Source: Bradyrhizobium sp. LTSP849
GTDB lineage: Bacteria > Pseudomonadota > Alphaproteobacteria > Rhizobiales > Xanthobacteraceae
NCBI RefSeq assembly: GCF_000938255.1
Contig: NZ_JYMR01000052.1
Coordinates: 186,001 to 250,000 of the forward strand
DNA length: 64,000 nt
Reading direction: 5' to 3'
A program made the position numbers and the translations under genes. The number at the start of each line of letters is the position of its first letter. Position 1 is the first letter of the stretch. The notes under the pieces are model-generated. The model had not been told where the DNA came from and did not search any database. It saw only the letters and a list, made by a program, of their open reading frames with translations. This document shows, one piece after another, positions 1 through 8,977 of this stretch.

Positions 1-2194
1 CGGTCGGATACCAGGGGCTGTCGTCACGATCGAGCAGCCAGCGCCAGTCGGGCGCATGCGTCACCAGGATCCAGACCGGCTTGCCGAGCGCCCCCGCCAG
101 ATGGGCAACGCCGGTATCGACCGCGACGATGAGATCAAGCTGCGAGATCAGCGCCGCCGTGTCGGTGAAATCCTGCAAATCGCCGCTGACATCACGAATG
201 CCGGCACGCGACAGCACTTCAGCTTCGCCGGCGCCAAGCTGCTTCTGCAGGCTGACGAAGTTCACATCGACGTCCAGCAGCGGCAGCAGATGATCCAGTT
301 GCATCGACCGTTCGCGATCGCGAACGTGGTTTGGATTGCCGGCCCAGGCCAGGCCGATCTTCAAACCGTGCATGTCGCGAAGCCGGAGCGACCATTGCGC
401 CATTGCGGAGTCCGGTGCATGCAAATAAGGACCGTTCGCCGGGATGGTCTCCAGCCGGGTCGCGAATGCCAGCGGCAAGCTCGGTAGCGGACAGTGGAGA
501 TCGTACTCCGGCAGGATGTCGCCCTTGACGACAATCTGCGCGACGCCGGGGAGGTCGCGCATCAGGCCGCAGAGCGGCTGCTCGAGCTCCAGGACCACGC
601 GCGCACCGCGCGCCGCAACCATCGGCACGTAACGGCAGAACTGAATGGAATCGCCAAAGCCCTGCTCACTGTGAAGCAGGATTGTCTTGCCGGCGAGATC
701 GACGTCGCCGAGCCAGAGCGGCCGCGACCACTCGCGCGACGTCAGTCGTGCCACCGGCGCTCTATGGCGCCACTCATACTCGGCCCAGCCGGACGCCAGG
801 TCGCCGGTGACGAGGCTGGCCAGGCCTTTCAGGAAGTGCGCGTCGGCGTAGTCCGACCGCAGGGCGATCGCGCGCTCATAGCTCGCCAACGCCTCGTCGA
901 AACGCTTGAGATCGTACAGGGTAATGCCTCGATTGGCGAACGCCTCGGCATGGTGCGGCCCGGCCGCAATCGCCAGGTCGTGGCTGGCCAATGCGTCCTC
1001 CAACCGCCGCAGCTTGTGAAGCGTGACGGGGCGATTGTCGAGGGCTGCGGCATCGTCCAGCCGTGCGGCGACAGCCTTGTCGTGCGCCGCCAGCACCTCG
1101 CCATAGCGAGCCAGGTCATGCAAGGCAACGCCACGATTGGTCAGCGCTTGGACGTTGTCCGGCCGACTGATCAGCGCGCGCTCGAAGCTCTCCAAGGCCT
1201 GGTCGAGATGCCCGCGCGCATGCAGCAGGGCGCCACGATTGATATGAGCCTCGGCATGATCGGCTTGCAGCGCCAGCGCGCGATCGTAGCTCGTCAGGGC
1301 CTCGTCGAAACGCATCAGGTCATGCAGCGTGATGCCCCGGCCGACCAGGACCTTTGGATCATCGGGGCTCAGCTTCAGGGCGGCGTCGTGGCTCGCCAGC
1401 GACGCCTCCAGCTTCCCGAGGACGCGCAACGTAACGCCGCGATTGTAGAGTGCCTCGGCATGCCTGGGCTGCAGGACCAGCGCGCGATCGTAGCTTGCCA
1501 GCGCATCCGCGTGACGGTGCAACCGGCCGAGCGCATTGCCACGATTGCTGAACGCATCGGCATAGTTGGGCCGCAGGACGATGGCACGATCGTAGTCCGC
1601 AACAGCATCCTCGAAACGCCCCAGCTCATAACGGGTAATGCCCCGATTGAGGAAGGTCTCGACAAAGTCGGGTCGATACGCAAGCGCGGCTGCATAGCTC
1701 GCCAGCGCCTCTTGATGTCGTCCCAGAGCCTGCAGAACGATACCGCGATTGTTCAGGGCCTCCGGATAGTTCGGCTGCAACGCCAGCGCCGCATCATAGT
1801 CGATCAGCGCGTCCTGATTGCAGCCAAGCTCCTGCAGCAGGGCAGCGCGATTGTTGAGCACGTTGACGTGCTGCGGCTGGAGCGCAAGCGCGTGGCCGAA
1901 GCTCTCCAGCGCATCGGCCGGGCGTCCCAAGGATTTGAGGAGGGTGCCACGATTGCTCCACGCTTCCGCGAAGTCCGGCCGCAGCGCCAGCGCCCGGTCA
2001 AAATGGACAAGAGCCGCCGTGTTACGACCCCGCGCCATGTGGACGACCGCGAGAAGATTGAGGGTGATCGCCGACGACGGATCGGCGGCCAGGATCTTCT
2101 CGCATGTCTTCTCGGCCTGGCCGAGCTTGCCCGCGGAGTAGGCTTTCAGGGCAATCTCGAAAACCTGCGAGACTGTGAGGGAGACGGTCTTCAT
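1..2194 (-). CDS. TPR-repeat protein with C-terminal GT-B glycosyltransferase-like domain (3' end outside window)
   Basis: The frame opens at an ATG ending at 2194 and runs to the window edge without a stop, giving 731 residues of an incomplete protein. Residues about 10-450 are a long run of 34-residue tetratricopeptide repeats with the usual A-x-x-N-R-G and ALxxxP pattern, roughly thirteen copies. From about residue 455 the repeats stop and a globular domain begins. It contains a HSEQGFGDSIQF stretch and, near the window edge, DTGVAHLAGALGKPVW, which resembles the C-terminal nucleotide-sugar site of GT9/heptosyltransferase-like GT-B enzymes. TPR-glycosyltransferases near flagellar genes often modify flagellin or related proteins, so that role is inferred from position downstream of flgL. 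A 223-base gap separates it from flgL, so it may have its own promoter. The acceptor is unknown. Confidence 0.85.
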   Translation of the reverse strand, partial: MKTVSLTVSQVFEIALKAYSAGKLGQAEKTCEKILAADPSSAITLNLLAVVHMARGRNTAALVHFDRALALRPDFAEAWSNRGTLLKSLGRPADALESFGHALALQPQHVNVLNNRAALLQELGCNQDALIDYDAALALQPNYPEALNNRGIVLQALGRHQEALASYAAALAYRPDFVETFLNRGITRYELGRFEDAVADYDRAIVLRPNYADAFSNRGNALGRLHRHADALASYDRALVLQPRHAEALYNRGVTLRVLGKLEASLASHDAALKLSPDDPKVLVGRGITLHDLMRFDEALTSYDRALALQADHAEAHINRGALLHARGHLDQALESFERALISRPDNVQALTNRGVALHDLARYGEVLAAHDKAVAARLDDAAALDNRPVTLHKLRRLEDALASHDLAIAAGPHHAEAFANRGITLYDLKRFDEALASYERAIALRSDYADAHFLKGLASLVTGDLASGWAEYEWRHRAPVARLTSREWSRPLWLGDVDLAGKTILLHSEQGFGDSIQFCRYVPMVAARGARVVLELEQPLCGLMRDLPGVAQIVVKGDILPEYDLHCPLPSLPLAFATRLETIPANGPYLHAPDSAMAQWSLRLRDMHGLKIGLAWAGNPNHVRDRERSMQLDHLLPLLDVDVNFVSLQKQLGAGEAEVLSRAGIRDVSGDLQDFTDTAALISQLDLIVAVDTGVAHLAGALGKPVWILVTHAPDWRWLLDRDDSPWYPT

Positions 2195-2417
2195 TCCGAT
2201 GCGACTGCTCCAAGGCGACGCCAGATCGACGAGCTATATCTGACTCGACCGAATCCTGCCTAGACCATCGCGACGATTTGGCCGAGCCGACGGCGATAAC
2301 CGGCCCGCCTGACGATGCCGATGAAGTTGGCAGACCGCCTGTCGTATGGTCTCTGCGACACGTAAATAGAACGTCCTGGGAAACCGACGAAATCAATGAC
2401 TGCCGAACAGGTCTCGC

Positions 2418-3329
2418 CTATTTCAAATAGCTTGCGAGATTCATGCTGAGAATCTTGGACATTGCCGAATAGGACGCGGTGAGCTGCGCCTGGTAGGTCG
2501 ACAGCTGTGCGGTGATGGCCGCGACGTCGACGCCGGTGAGGTCATTCGACAGGGTCTCGGCATAGCTCTTGTAGTCGGTCTGGCGCGCGCTCGCCGTTTC
2601 GATCGAGGATGCCGAGCTCGACAGCTTGGCCTGCACGGCCGCGGTGTCGTCGAGCGCCGTGCTGGCCAGATTAAGCGCACTGGTGATGTCCGAGGACGAC
2701 AGCGAGGTGCTGTTGGCCACGAACTTCAGCACGCGCATCACCTCCTCGAACGCCGAATTGTCGGCCGTCACTCCGTAGGAGACGGTCTGGTCGGAGGCGA
2801 CGCGCACCGAGGCGATCTCGTCGTCACCTTTATAGTAACTGGTGTCCGCCGTTGTCGTGGACCCCGTACCCGACGAGAAACTCGTGAGATCGACCGGCGC
2901 CGTGTCCGTCTTGCCGCCGGCAAAGACATACTGGCCGTCATATTGCGTGTTCATCAGCGAGCCCATCTCATCGAGCATCTGCTGAGCGGACGAGATCACC
3001 GAGTTCGTCTCGGTCGAGCTGCCGGTCGAGGCGGCGCTGAGCTGGGAGCGGAGCTGCGTGATGATGTCGGTCATCGAGCCGACGGCCGAATACATCACCT
3101 GGACCTTGCTGTCGGCGAGCGTGGCCGCGTCGACATAGGATTGCGCGCGCGTCACCGAGACCTGGAGATTGACGACATGCTGCGCGTTCGAGCCATAACC
3201 GCCGTAATCGGTCGAGACCATACCCGACGATTCCTGGACCTGCTCGTTGGCCATGACCGACTCCACGCGCATCGCGTCGGCGATCATCTTGTTCGACTGG
3301 GCGAACGTGGCGATCCGCATCGCGACCAT
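2418..3329 (-). CDS. flgL: Flagellar hook-filament junction protein FlgL (HAP3)
   Basis: This 303-residue protein is the usual size for FlgL, which forms the second junction ring between hook and filament. The N-terminus (MRIATFAQSNKMIADAMRVES) and the C-terminal coiled-coil ending in SKILSMNLASYL follow the flagellin-like D0 pattern, and the sequence is Ser/Thr/Ala-rich with almost no Cys. Two starts are possible; the one at 3329 has an AGGAG seven bases upstream, while a second ATG lies at 3320. It sits 17 bases after flgK in the same direction, as expected for a flgKL pair. The 223 bases between its stop and the TPR gene show no clear terminator. Confidence 0.93.
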   Translation of the reverse strand: MVAMRIATFAQSNKMIADAMRVESVMANEQVQESSGMVSTDYGGYGSNAQHVVNLQVSVTRAQSYVDAATLADSKVQVMYSAVGSMTDIITQLRSQLSAASTGSSTETNSVISSAQQMLDEMGSLMNTQYDGQYVFAGGKTDTAPVDLTSFSSGTGSTTTADTSYYKGDDEIASVRVASDQTVSYGVTADNSAFEEVMRVLKFVANSTSLSSSDITSALNLASTALDDTAAVQAKLSSSASSIETASARQTDYKSYAETLSNDLTGVDVAAITAQLSTYQAQLTASYSAMSKILSMNLASYLK

Positions 3330-3346
3330 GGGCCTGCTCCTGCGCT

Positions 3347-5122
3347 TTAAGACGACTGCACGGCGGTTATGAGCGCCGCGTACATCGTGTTGATGGCCGA
3401 GATCAGCGCGGAGGCCGCCGAATACTGGTTCTGGAGCGTGCTCAGATTGGCCGATTCCTCGTCGAGGTTGACACCCGACTGCGACGACAGCGAGCTCGCA
3501 TAGGTCGACTGCGCGGTCTCCTTGGCGGTGTAATTGGTGGACGCCTGCGAGGACTTGGTCGCGACGTCGGCCACGATGGTCGAGGCATAGTCGGCGAACG
3601 AACCGGTGGTGGCCGCAAGCCCTCCGGCGGACGAAAACGTCCGGGACGCCGTCAATGCGTCGTAGAACGCATTGACCACCGTCGCCGATCCCGATGTCAG
3701 CACGCTGCTGCCGACCGTGAGGCTCGAGGAAGAATCCAGCGTCGCGAGCTGCAACTCGCTAGTGCCGGACAGGATGCTGCTGTTGACCGCGATATCCGAC
3801 GCACTCGTTCCCGTCACGAGATCGTTGAGGCCGAAATAGTCGGAAAATCCCTCGCTGGAGCTTCCCACCGAGCTCGTCATCTCGTTGATGGCAACCCCAT
3901 TGCCCGAGCCGGTCGCCGTGATCGAGAGATGGCCGTTCGCATCGACCGACGCCGACATTCCGGAGATGCCGTTGATGGCGGTGACGAGATCGCCGACGGT
4001 GGCATAGGACGACAGATCGAGATCGCTGTAGGAGACCAGATTGCCGCTCTGGTCGGTGACGGCGAGGCGCACCGTGCCGGTGGCGGACAGCGCCGTGCTA
4101 CTGGTGACGCTGGCGGTGCCCGTCAGGCTGGTCGGCGCCGGCACCGTGGAGGCGCTGTTCGAGACGGTGTTCACCGCGGAGGCAAGCTGCGTTGCGAGCT
4201 GGTCGAGCTGGGACTGCGCCGCCGGCAGAGTCTTGTCGCGCAACGTGATCAGCGCGCCGATATCGCCGCCGGTGATCTGGGACGTGATGTCGACACCGTT
4301 CACGGAGATCGCGCTAAAACCGCTCGACGACGAACCGGCGGTGTAGGTCGTCGATGATGACACGTTGGCCGCGGCGGTATAGCTGATCTTGTGCGCGGAG
4401 CTGTCGACCAGCGCCTGCCCGGTCGTGGTGTAGATCTGGAGATCGCCGTTTGACGCCGTAAAATAGCTGACGTTCATCTTCGAGGCGACGTCCTGGAGCG
4501 CGGTGTTGCGCTGGTCCTCCAGGTCGGCCGTCGACTGGCCGGCCGCCGCCGTCTGCTTGATCTCGGCGTTCAGATCCGCGATGTTCTGCAAGTCCGTGTT
4601 GACGTCGTCGATCGAGGACGAGATGTCCTGGTCGGCATTGGAGCGCAGTTTCTGGATGCTGCTTGAGGTCTCCCGCAACTGGCTCGTGACGTCATCGAGT
4701 GCGCTGACCACGTTGGATTGCAGCGAGGCGCTGCTCGGCGTGCTCGCAAGCGACGACAGTGCCGATTCGAGCGAGGCGATACTGTTGGCGAGCGAGGTCC
4801 CGGTCGACGAACTATCGGTGCTGCTGGTCGAGCCGTAGAGCTTCTCCAGCGACGTCAGATAGGTATTCGTCGTGTCGGCCGAGCCGAGATCGGAGGTCGC
4901 ACTGACCAGCGACTTCAGCAGCAGCTTGTCGACCGTCGAGGTGATGCCCGTCACCGTGACGCCGGTGCCGACGCCGTCGGTGACGCTGCTCGACTGGTTC
5001 GCGGTCTTCTTGGTGTAGCCCGTCGTGTCGGCGTTCGAAATGTTCGACGACGTCACGCTGATCTGGACCGACGTGGACGACAGGCCGCTGAAGGCGATCG
5101 ATCGTGCGATGTCGAGCGACAC
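3347..5122 (-). CDS. flgK: Flagellar hook-filament junction protein FlgK (HAP1)
   Basis: This 591-residue protein matches FlgK, the first junction protein between hook and filament. Its N-terminus contains the rod/hook family signature with SSNISNADTTGYTKK at about residues 25-40. The C-terminal segment (VNLDEESANLSTLQNQYSAASALISAINTM) is the second half of the D0 coiled coil typical of the family. The middle is Ser/Thr-rich and variable. The start is a GTG preceded by GAGGAG, and no ATG fits the conserved N-terminus. It lies between a FlgN-like chaperone upstream and flgL downstream, the clients of that chaperone. Confidence 0.95.
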   Translation of the reverse strand: MSLDIARSIAFSGLSSTSVQISVTSSNISNADTTGYTKKTANQSSSVTDGVGTGVTVTGITSTVDKLLLKSLVSATSDLGSADTTNTYLTSLEKLYGSTSSTDSSSTGTSLANSIASLESALSSLASTPSSASLQSNVVSALDDVTSQLRETSSSIQKLRSNADQDISSSIDDVNTDLQNIADLNAEIKQTAAAGQSTADLEDQRNTALQDVASKMNVSYFTASNGDLQIYTTTGQALVDSSAHKISYTAAANVSSSTTYTAGSSSSGFSAISVNGVDITSQITGGDIGALITLRDKTLPAAQSQLDQLATQLASAVNTVSNSASTVPAPTSLTGTASVTSSTALSATGTVRLAVTDQSGNLVSYSDLDLSSYATVGDLVTAINGISGMSASVDANGHLSITATGSGNGVAINEMTSSVGSSSEGFSDYFGLNDLVTGTSASDIAVNSSILSGTSELQLATLDSSSSLTVGSSVLTSGSATVVNAFYDALTASRTFSSAGGLAATTGSFADYASTIVADVATKSSQASTNYTAKETAQSTYASSLSSQSGVNLDEESANLSTLQNQYSAASALISAINTMYAALITAVQSS

Positions 5123-5140
5123 GGCGGGCTCCTCTCGTGG

Positions 5141-5614
5141 TCAGGCGCTACGGCTGGTGCCGCTGGAGACGGCGCGCGCGGCGACACGGCCGGAGGCGCC
5201 ATAAGGCGACACCGCGGCAATCTGCTCGCGGATCGCCTGCATGACGGCTTCGATCCGGCGATTGCTGGCCTCGATCGCCGCGCGCAGGCGCACCAGATTC
5301 TCGTCCATCGCCGCGCGCAGCTTCAGGATCCGCTCCAGCAGCTGCTCGCGCAGGAGACGGTCCCGCACGTTCAGGGTGGTCGTGCCGGCCGCGCACTCGG
5401 CGACGGTCCGCTCGAAGATCTCGGCCAGCCGGTTCTTCTCGTCGACCTGCTTCAAGCGGGAGGCCGGCAGACCCTTGGCCAGCTCCGCATTCTCCTCCGC
5501 GACCAGCGCGGTCAGGACGTCGATCAGCGCGATCAGCGACTTGATCTGTGCGTCGCCGGTTGCAGCGTTGGTCTTCGTGGCTTGGCTGTTGGCTTTGGCT
5601 ACACTCATGGTCAT
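5141..5614 (-). CDS. flgN: FlgN-like flagellar export chaperone
   Basis: This is a 157-residue, mostly helical, charged protein. Its central part (about residues 25-125) is rich in heptad-like Leu/Ala/Glu spacing (DVLTALVAEENAELAKG, DEKNRLAEIFERTVAEC) and resembles the FlgN family that binds and delivers FlgK and FlgL to the export gate. The ends are Ala/Ser/Thr-rich and probably unstructured. It is encoded immediately before flgK, 18 bases apart, which is the expected place for the chaperone of FlgK and FlgL. FlgN proteins are poorly conserved, so position carries much of the weight here. An alternative start lies at 5608. Confidence 0.8.
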   Translation of the reverse strand: MTMSVAKANSQATKTNAATGDAQIKSLIALIDVLTALVAEENAELAKGLPASRLKQVDEKNRLAEIFERTVAECAAGTTTLNVRDRLLREQLLERILKLRAAMDENLVRLRAAIEASNRRIEAVMQAIREQIAAVSPYGASGRVAARAVSSGTSRSA

Positions 5615-5623
5615 CGCCTTCTT

Positions 5624-5884
5624 CTAATTATGCCGTTTGCCGCGACCGGCCTGCGAGTTGCGCAAATACGCGCCGATCGCGATCGTCCGGACGGTCGCCT
5701 GCCTCATCTCGCCCTCGACCTCCGCGCATTCCTTCAACAGGCCGCGGCGGGTCGTCTCGAAATCGTCGAGCAGCGCGAGCAATTGCTTGCGGTCGCTGCC
5801 CTTGACGGTCGCGGCCCGCGCCACCAGCCGCCGCAGCCGGCGCAGCAGCGCCTCTCCGGTAGCCTTGGCTTCCTCACCGCGCAT
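5624..5884 (-). CDS. Small helical protein of unknown function in the flagellar operon
   Basis: This 86-residue, strongly basic, Arg/Leu-rich protein (LLRRLRRLVARAATVKGSDRKQLLALLDDFETTRRGLLKECAEVEGEMRQ) is predicted helical with no membrane segment or signal. An ATG at 5884 is preferred; a GTG at 5887 directly abuts the flgE stop. It lies between flgE and the flgN-like gene with only a few bases on either side, so it is almost certainly co-translated with them. A second small export chaperone or a FliT-like regulator would fit size and place, but no diagnostic motif is visible and the assignment stays open. Confidence 0.7.
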   Translation of the reverse strand: MRGEEAKATGEALLRRLRRLVARAATVKGSDRKQLLALLDDFETTRRGLLKECAEVEGEMRQATVRTIAIGAYLRNSQAGRGKRHN

Positions 5885-5887
5885 CAC

Positions 5888-7153
5888 TCACCTCATCGCC
5901 GAGATCAGGGTGTCGTACATCTTGTCCACGGTGGAGATGACCTGGGACGCTGCCGAATAGGCCTGCTGCGCCGAGATCATGCTCGAGAACTGGCTGGAGG
6001 TGTCGGTGGTCGAGGATTCCAGCTCGCTGCCATAGATCGTGCCCGCACCGTTCTCGCCGGACGCCTGCAAGGCCGCATTCCCCGACGTCACGGTCGCGGA
6101 ATAGAGTCCGTTGCTGGCGGCGGAAAGCCCGGTTGGATCGGCAAAGGTCGCCACCGCGATCTTGTAGATCGCAATGGTCTGGCCGTTGGAATAGGTGGCG
6201 TCGACCACGCCGTTCTTGCCGATCGCGATGCTGGACAGCTTGCCGTAGGACAGGCCGTCCGAGTCGATGCTGGTGACGTTGACGGTGGGCGTCGTCTCGC
6301 CGGAGGCGTACTGCGTCAGACCGTCGGTGCCTCCGACCGTGCCGAGATTCATCGTGATCGTGCTGTCGGCGGCGCCATCGGTCCAACCCGTGACCGCGAC
6401 GGTTGCCGGGCTTGGGCTGGTGCTGGCAAGCGAGCCGTCGCTGTTGAAGGTGATATCGACCGTGCTGCTGGTCGTGCCTGTCGCAGTCGTGGTATCCGAG
6501 GTCGAGGTCGGATCGGCGAAGCTCGCGCTCCAGGCGTTGGTTCCAGTCTTGGTCCAGGTGACCTGCATTGAGTTCGCTGCACCAAGCGAATCGTAGACGG
6601 TCATCGAGCTGGTATAGGTGTCGCCGGTTGCGGCATCCGACGGCAAATTGGCCGCAATCGTGGTCTTGGTCGTGGCGCTGCCGCTGGTCGAGGCGACCTG
6701 GGTGTTGATGGCCTGCAAATTGCTCGCCGACTCATTGCCGACGACGTTACCGTCCGAATCGGTGCGCCATCCCTCCAGGTAACTGCCGTTGTTCTCGAGA
6801 TAGCCGGCGTTGTCGGTCGAGAAGGCGCCGTTGCGGGTGTAGGAGACGGTGCCGCCCGACGTGGCACTGGTCACCACAAAGAAGCCCGAGCCCTGGATGG
6901 CGACGTCGGTGGCGTTGGAGGTTGCCGCGAGCAGGCCTTGCTGGGTGATGTTGGCGCGACCAGAGACAGTGACACCGCCCGAGGCATAGGAGGTCGTGTT
7001 GCTCGACGCGGTGACGAGGTCGTCGAACATCGCCGAGGTCGTCTTGTACCCCGTCGTGCTGGTATTGGCGATGTTGTCGCTGATCATCGACAGGGATTGG
7101 CTCTGCGCGCTGAGCGCCGAGATCGCTGAGGACAATGCGCCGGTGAGACTCAT
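5888..7153 (-). CDS. flgE: Flagellar hook protein FlgE
   Basis: This 421-residue protein builds the flagellar hook. The N-terminus shows the rod/hook signature (SLSMISDNIANTSTTGYKT, about residues 19-37). The C-terminus ends in the matching coiled-coil segment QQAYSAASQVISTVDKMYDTLISAMR. A GSGFFVV motif at about residues 87-93 is typical of the FlgE/F/G core, and the middle is a Ser/Thr-rich surface domain. The length fits a hook protein rather than a rod protein (about 250-260). It is followed with no gap by a small unknown gene and preceded 31 bases upstream by flgD, the hook cap needed for its assembly. Confidence 0.95.
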   Translation of the reverse strand: MSLTGALSSAISALSAQSQSLSMISDNIANTSTTGYKTTSAMFDDLVTASSNTTSYASGGVTVSGRANITQQGLLAATSNATDVAIQGSGFFVVTSATSGGTVSYTRNGAFSTDNAGYLENNGSYLEGWRTDSDGNVVGNESASNLQAINTQVASTSGSATTKTTIAANLPSDAATGDTYTSSMTVYDSLGAANSMQVTWTKTGTNAWSASFADPTSTSDTTTATGTTSSTVDITFNSDGSLASTSPSPATVAVTGWTDGAADSTITMNLGTVGGTDGLTQYASGETTPTVNVTSIDSDGLSYGKLSSIAIGKNGVVDATYSNGQTIAIYKIAVATFADPTGLSAASNGLYSATVTSGNAALQASGENGAGTIYGSELESSTTDTSSQFSSMISAQQAYSAASQVISTVDKMYDTLISAMR

Positions 7154-7184
7154 GATGAAACTCCAGAGAGATCGGGACGTAAGA

Positions 7185-7853
7185 TCAGGACGTGACGCCG
7201 ATGATGTTTGCGGCGCTGACGGAGACGCCGTTCACGGTCAGCGACGGCGTGGAGGTCGAAGTGTCGATGCCCGTCACGGTGCCGGTGATCGTCGTGTAGT
7301 TGAGCACCGAGTTTCCGGCGGAATCCGTCGCGGTCACCGAAATGGTGTATTGGCCACCATCAGTGAGCTGGGTACCGCTGGAATTCTTGCCGTCCCAGGT
7401 GAAGGTGTTGGAGCCGGAATTCCCGGTGCCGGTGCCGGTGTAGACCGTGTTACCCGAGGAATCCTTGACGGTGATCGCGACGTCGGAAGCGGCCGAGGAC
7501 AGCGAGTAGCCGAACGTCGCCGAGCCACTGCTCAAGGTCGACGTGTCGGTCTTCGCCTCGACCGTGTGGCCGATATAGTTGACCGAGTTCAGCGTCACCA
7601 GGCTCGAGAACGAGCTGGAGAGCGAGGTCAGGTTGGAGTTGATCGACTGCTGCTGGCTGAAATTGGCGTAAGACGTGAGCTGGTTGATGAAGTCCGTGGT
7701 CGAGGTCGCGTTCAGGGGATCCTGGTTCTGAAGCTCGCTGACGAGCAGACTCAGGAAATCGCTCGAGGTCAGCGTCGAACTGGACGACGTGCTCGACGAC
7801 GATGACGTCGTGGTGGCTGTCGAGGCAGAACTCGTTGCGGAAACTGTCGTCAT
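7185..7853 (-). CDS. flgD: Hook cap / hook assembly protein FlgD
   Basis: This 222-residue protein is the scaffold that caps the growing hook. After a Ser/Thr-rich leader (residues 1-35) it has the diagnostic FlgD block with DFLSLLVSELQNQDPLNAT and TDFINQLTSYANFSQQQSINSNL. A beta-rich region follows with GSNTFTWDGKNSSGTQLTDGGQYT, the FlgD Ig-like domain. The ATG at 7853 is preferred because a GGAG lies upstream and the region beyond it, although open to a GTG at 7907, is Pro/Gly-rich and not FlgD-like. The 250 bases upstream hold no gene and probably include a promoter for flgD-flgE. Confidence 0.93.
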   Translation of the reverse strand: MTTVSATSSASTATTTSSSSSTSSSSTLTSSDFLSLLVSELQNQDPLNATSTTDFINQLTSYANFSQQQSINSNLTSLSSSFSSLVTLNSVNYIGHTVEAKTDTSTLSSGSATFGYSLSSAASDVAITVKDSSGNTVYTGTGTGNSGSNTFTWDGKNSSGTQLTDGGQYTISVTATDSAGNSVLNYTTITGTVTGIDTSTSTPSLTVNGVSVSAANIIGVTS

Positions 7854-8103
7854 CAGAAACTCCGGCTTTCCCGCGCCGCCGGCGACAGGGATGTCGGCCG
7901 GCGGCACTTGAAATCTGTGTGCTGATGAAACGCGTGGGCGTATAAATTCAGGCGCGGATTCACCCGCGCGAAAATCGCTTTCGATTAGGCAAAATCTGCC
8001 GTGCGCGGCACTGCTGAAGGCGCGCTCACGAAAAAGCGCAGCCGGTCGCTTGCGACGGCGCGATTAGTCATGCTGCGGATCAGAATGTCAGCGGTAGAGA
8101 AGT

Positions 8104-8376
8104 TCAGCTCCCCGCCGTCTCGCCTTCCGTGCGCGGCTCGGCGGTGTCGCTCTTCATTTTTGCGGCAGCGGCGACGATGCGGTCGGCGAGGCCTGCGGGC
8201 GCCCGCACCGGAGGCGCGGCGAGTGCGCGGCGCAAAGTACGGGCTTCTTCCAGCAGGGCGTGGGCGGCGGAGGATCGCGCAAGCAGCTCTTCGGCAGGCA
8301 AGCGCCGGTCGTCGGGCCAGAGCGAGAGATCCTCGCCCAGCCGGTCGATCAGTTCCTCAAACTCAGTGACGTCCAT
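8104..8376 (-). CDS. Small acidic protein of unknown function with DLSLWPDD motif
   Basis: This 90-residue protein has an acidic N-terminal half (residues 1-50, with ELIDRLGEDLSLWPDDRRLPAEELLA split by short helices) and an Ala/Pro-rich tail without a membrane segment. I recall a small protein type in alphaproteobacteria with the pattern D-L-x-x-W-P followed by A-x-x-L-L-A, often encoded near ECF sigma factors. An ECF sigma gene starts this locus at 12423. A sigma-partner role is therefore possible, but so is a flagellar accessory role given its place between fliS and flgD. Gaps of 160 and about 250 bases separate it from those neighbours, so it may be transcribed alone. Confidence 0.6.
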   Translation of the reverse strand: MDVTEFEELIDRLGEDLSLWPDDRRLPAEELLARSSAAHALLEEARTLRRALAAPPVRAPAGLADRIVAAAAKMKSDTAEPRTEGETAGS

Positions 8377-8536
8377 CGCCCGCCGATCCCACCTCGGTCA
8401 GGCTCGTCATAAAGCATTGCAGGCGCGGCGAAAACCGGGATTTGCGCGGTGTCCCACGCCAAAACCGCGCAAAACCTTGCGAAAAGCGGCCGAAACCGCG
8501 CCCGGGCAATCGCCGGCCCGTCAGGGTCGGGGGACG

Positions 8537-8977
8537 CTAAGGGCTTCCGTGGCCCTTGCGAGACGAATCACCGGGTGCGGGCTTGGCACCCCGCACCGTC
8601 GTGTCGACGGACTCCCAGGCCTCCCGAAGCTCGGTCAGCCCCGCGATGATCCGCCGAAAGCTTTCGCGCGCGTGCGGACGACCATAGGCCTTCAGACTCG
8701 CCAGGATGAGGGCGTTGTAGGTTTGGAACAGCCGCTCGGCCACCGCCCCGCCCTTGGTGAAGTCGAGATTGTGGCTGAGGCCGCGCAGGATCGCGGTCGC
8801 CTTCATCAGGTGCTCGTGCCCCTCCTCGAAGCGCCGCGCTTCCTGCGCGGTCAGCGCCTTCTGGAGGAAGGTGATCGCGCCGCCGAGCAGCATGGAGATC
8901 GCCTTCAGCGGCGGCACGCTGGTTGCCGCGCCCCGATAGGCCTGATTGGCCATGTACGCCATCGGATTATGCATCAT
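8537..8977 (-). CDS. fliS: Flagellin export chaperone FliS
   Basis: This 146-residue protein matches FliS, which holds flagellin unfolded in the cytoplasm before export. It is helical, begins NPMAYMANQAYRGAATSV (the conserved Tyr-containing N-terminal segment that caps the flagellin site) and continues with a helix containing LLGGAITFLQKA. Its start ATG shares one base with the fliD stop (TGATG), so translation is coupled to fliD. A Pro/Ser-rich tail of about 20 residues follows the last helix. The 160 bases downstream contain no gene. Confidence 0.92.
   Translation of the reverse strand: MMHNPMAYMANQAYRGAATSVPPLKAISMLLGGAITFLQKALTAQEARRFEEGHEHLMKATAILRGLSHNLDFTKGGAVAERLFQTYNALILASLKAYGRPHARESFRRIIAGLTELREAWESVDTTVRGAKPAPGDSSRKGHGSP

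Noticed and set aside
494..2263. Plus-strand open frame of 589 codons at the left end
   Set aside because: The apparent repeats in its translation are the antisense image of the TPR repeats in the minus-strand gene.
4718..6571. Plus-strand open frame of 617 codons over flgK, flgN and flgE
   Set aside because: It is the shadow of Ser/Thr/Ala-rich flagellar genes and contains no family motif.
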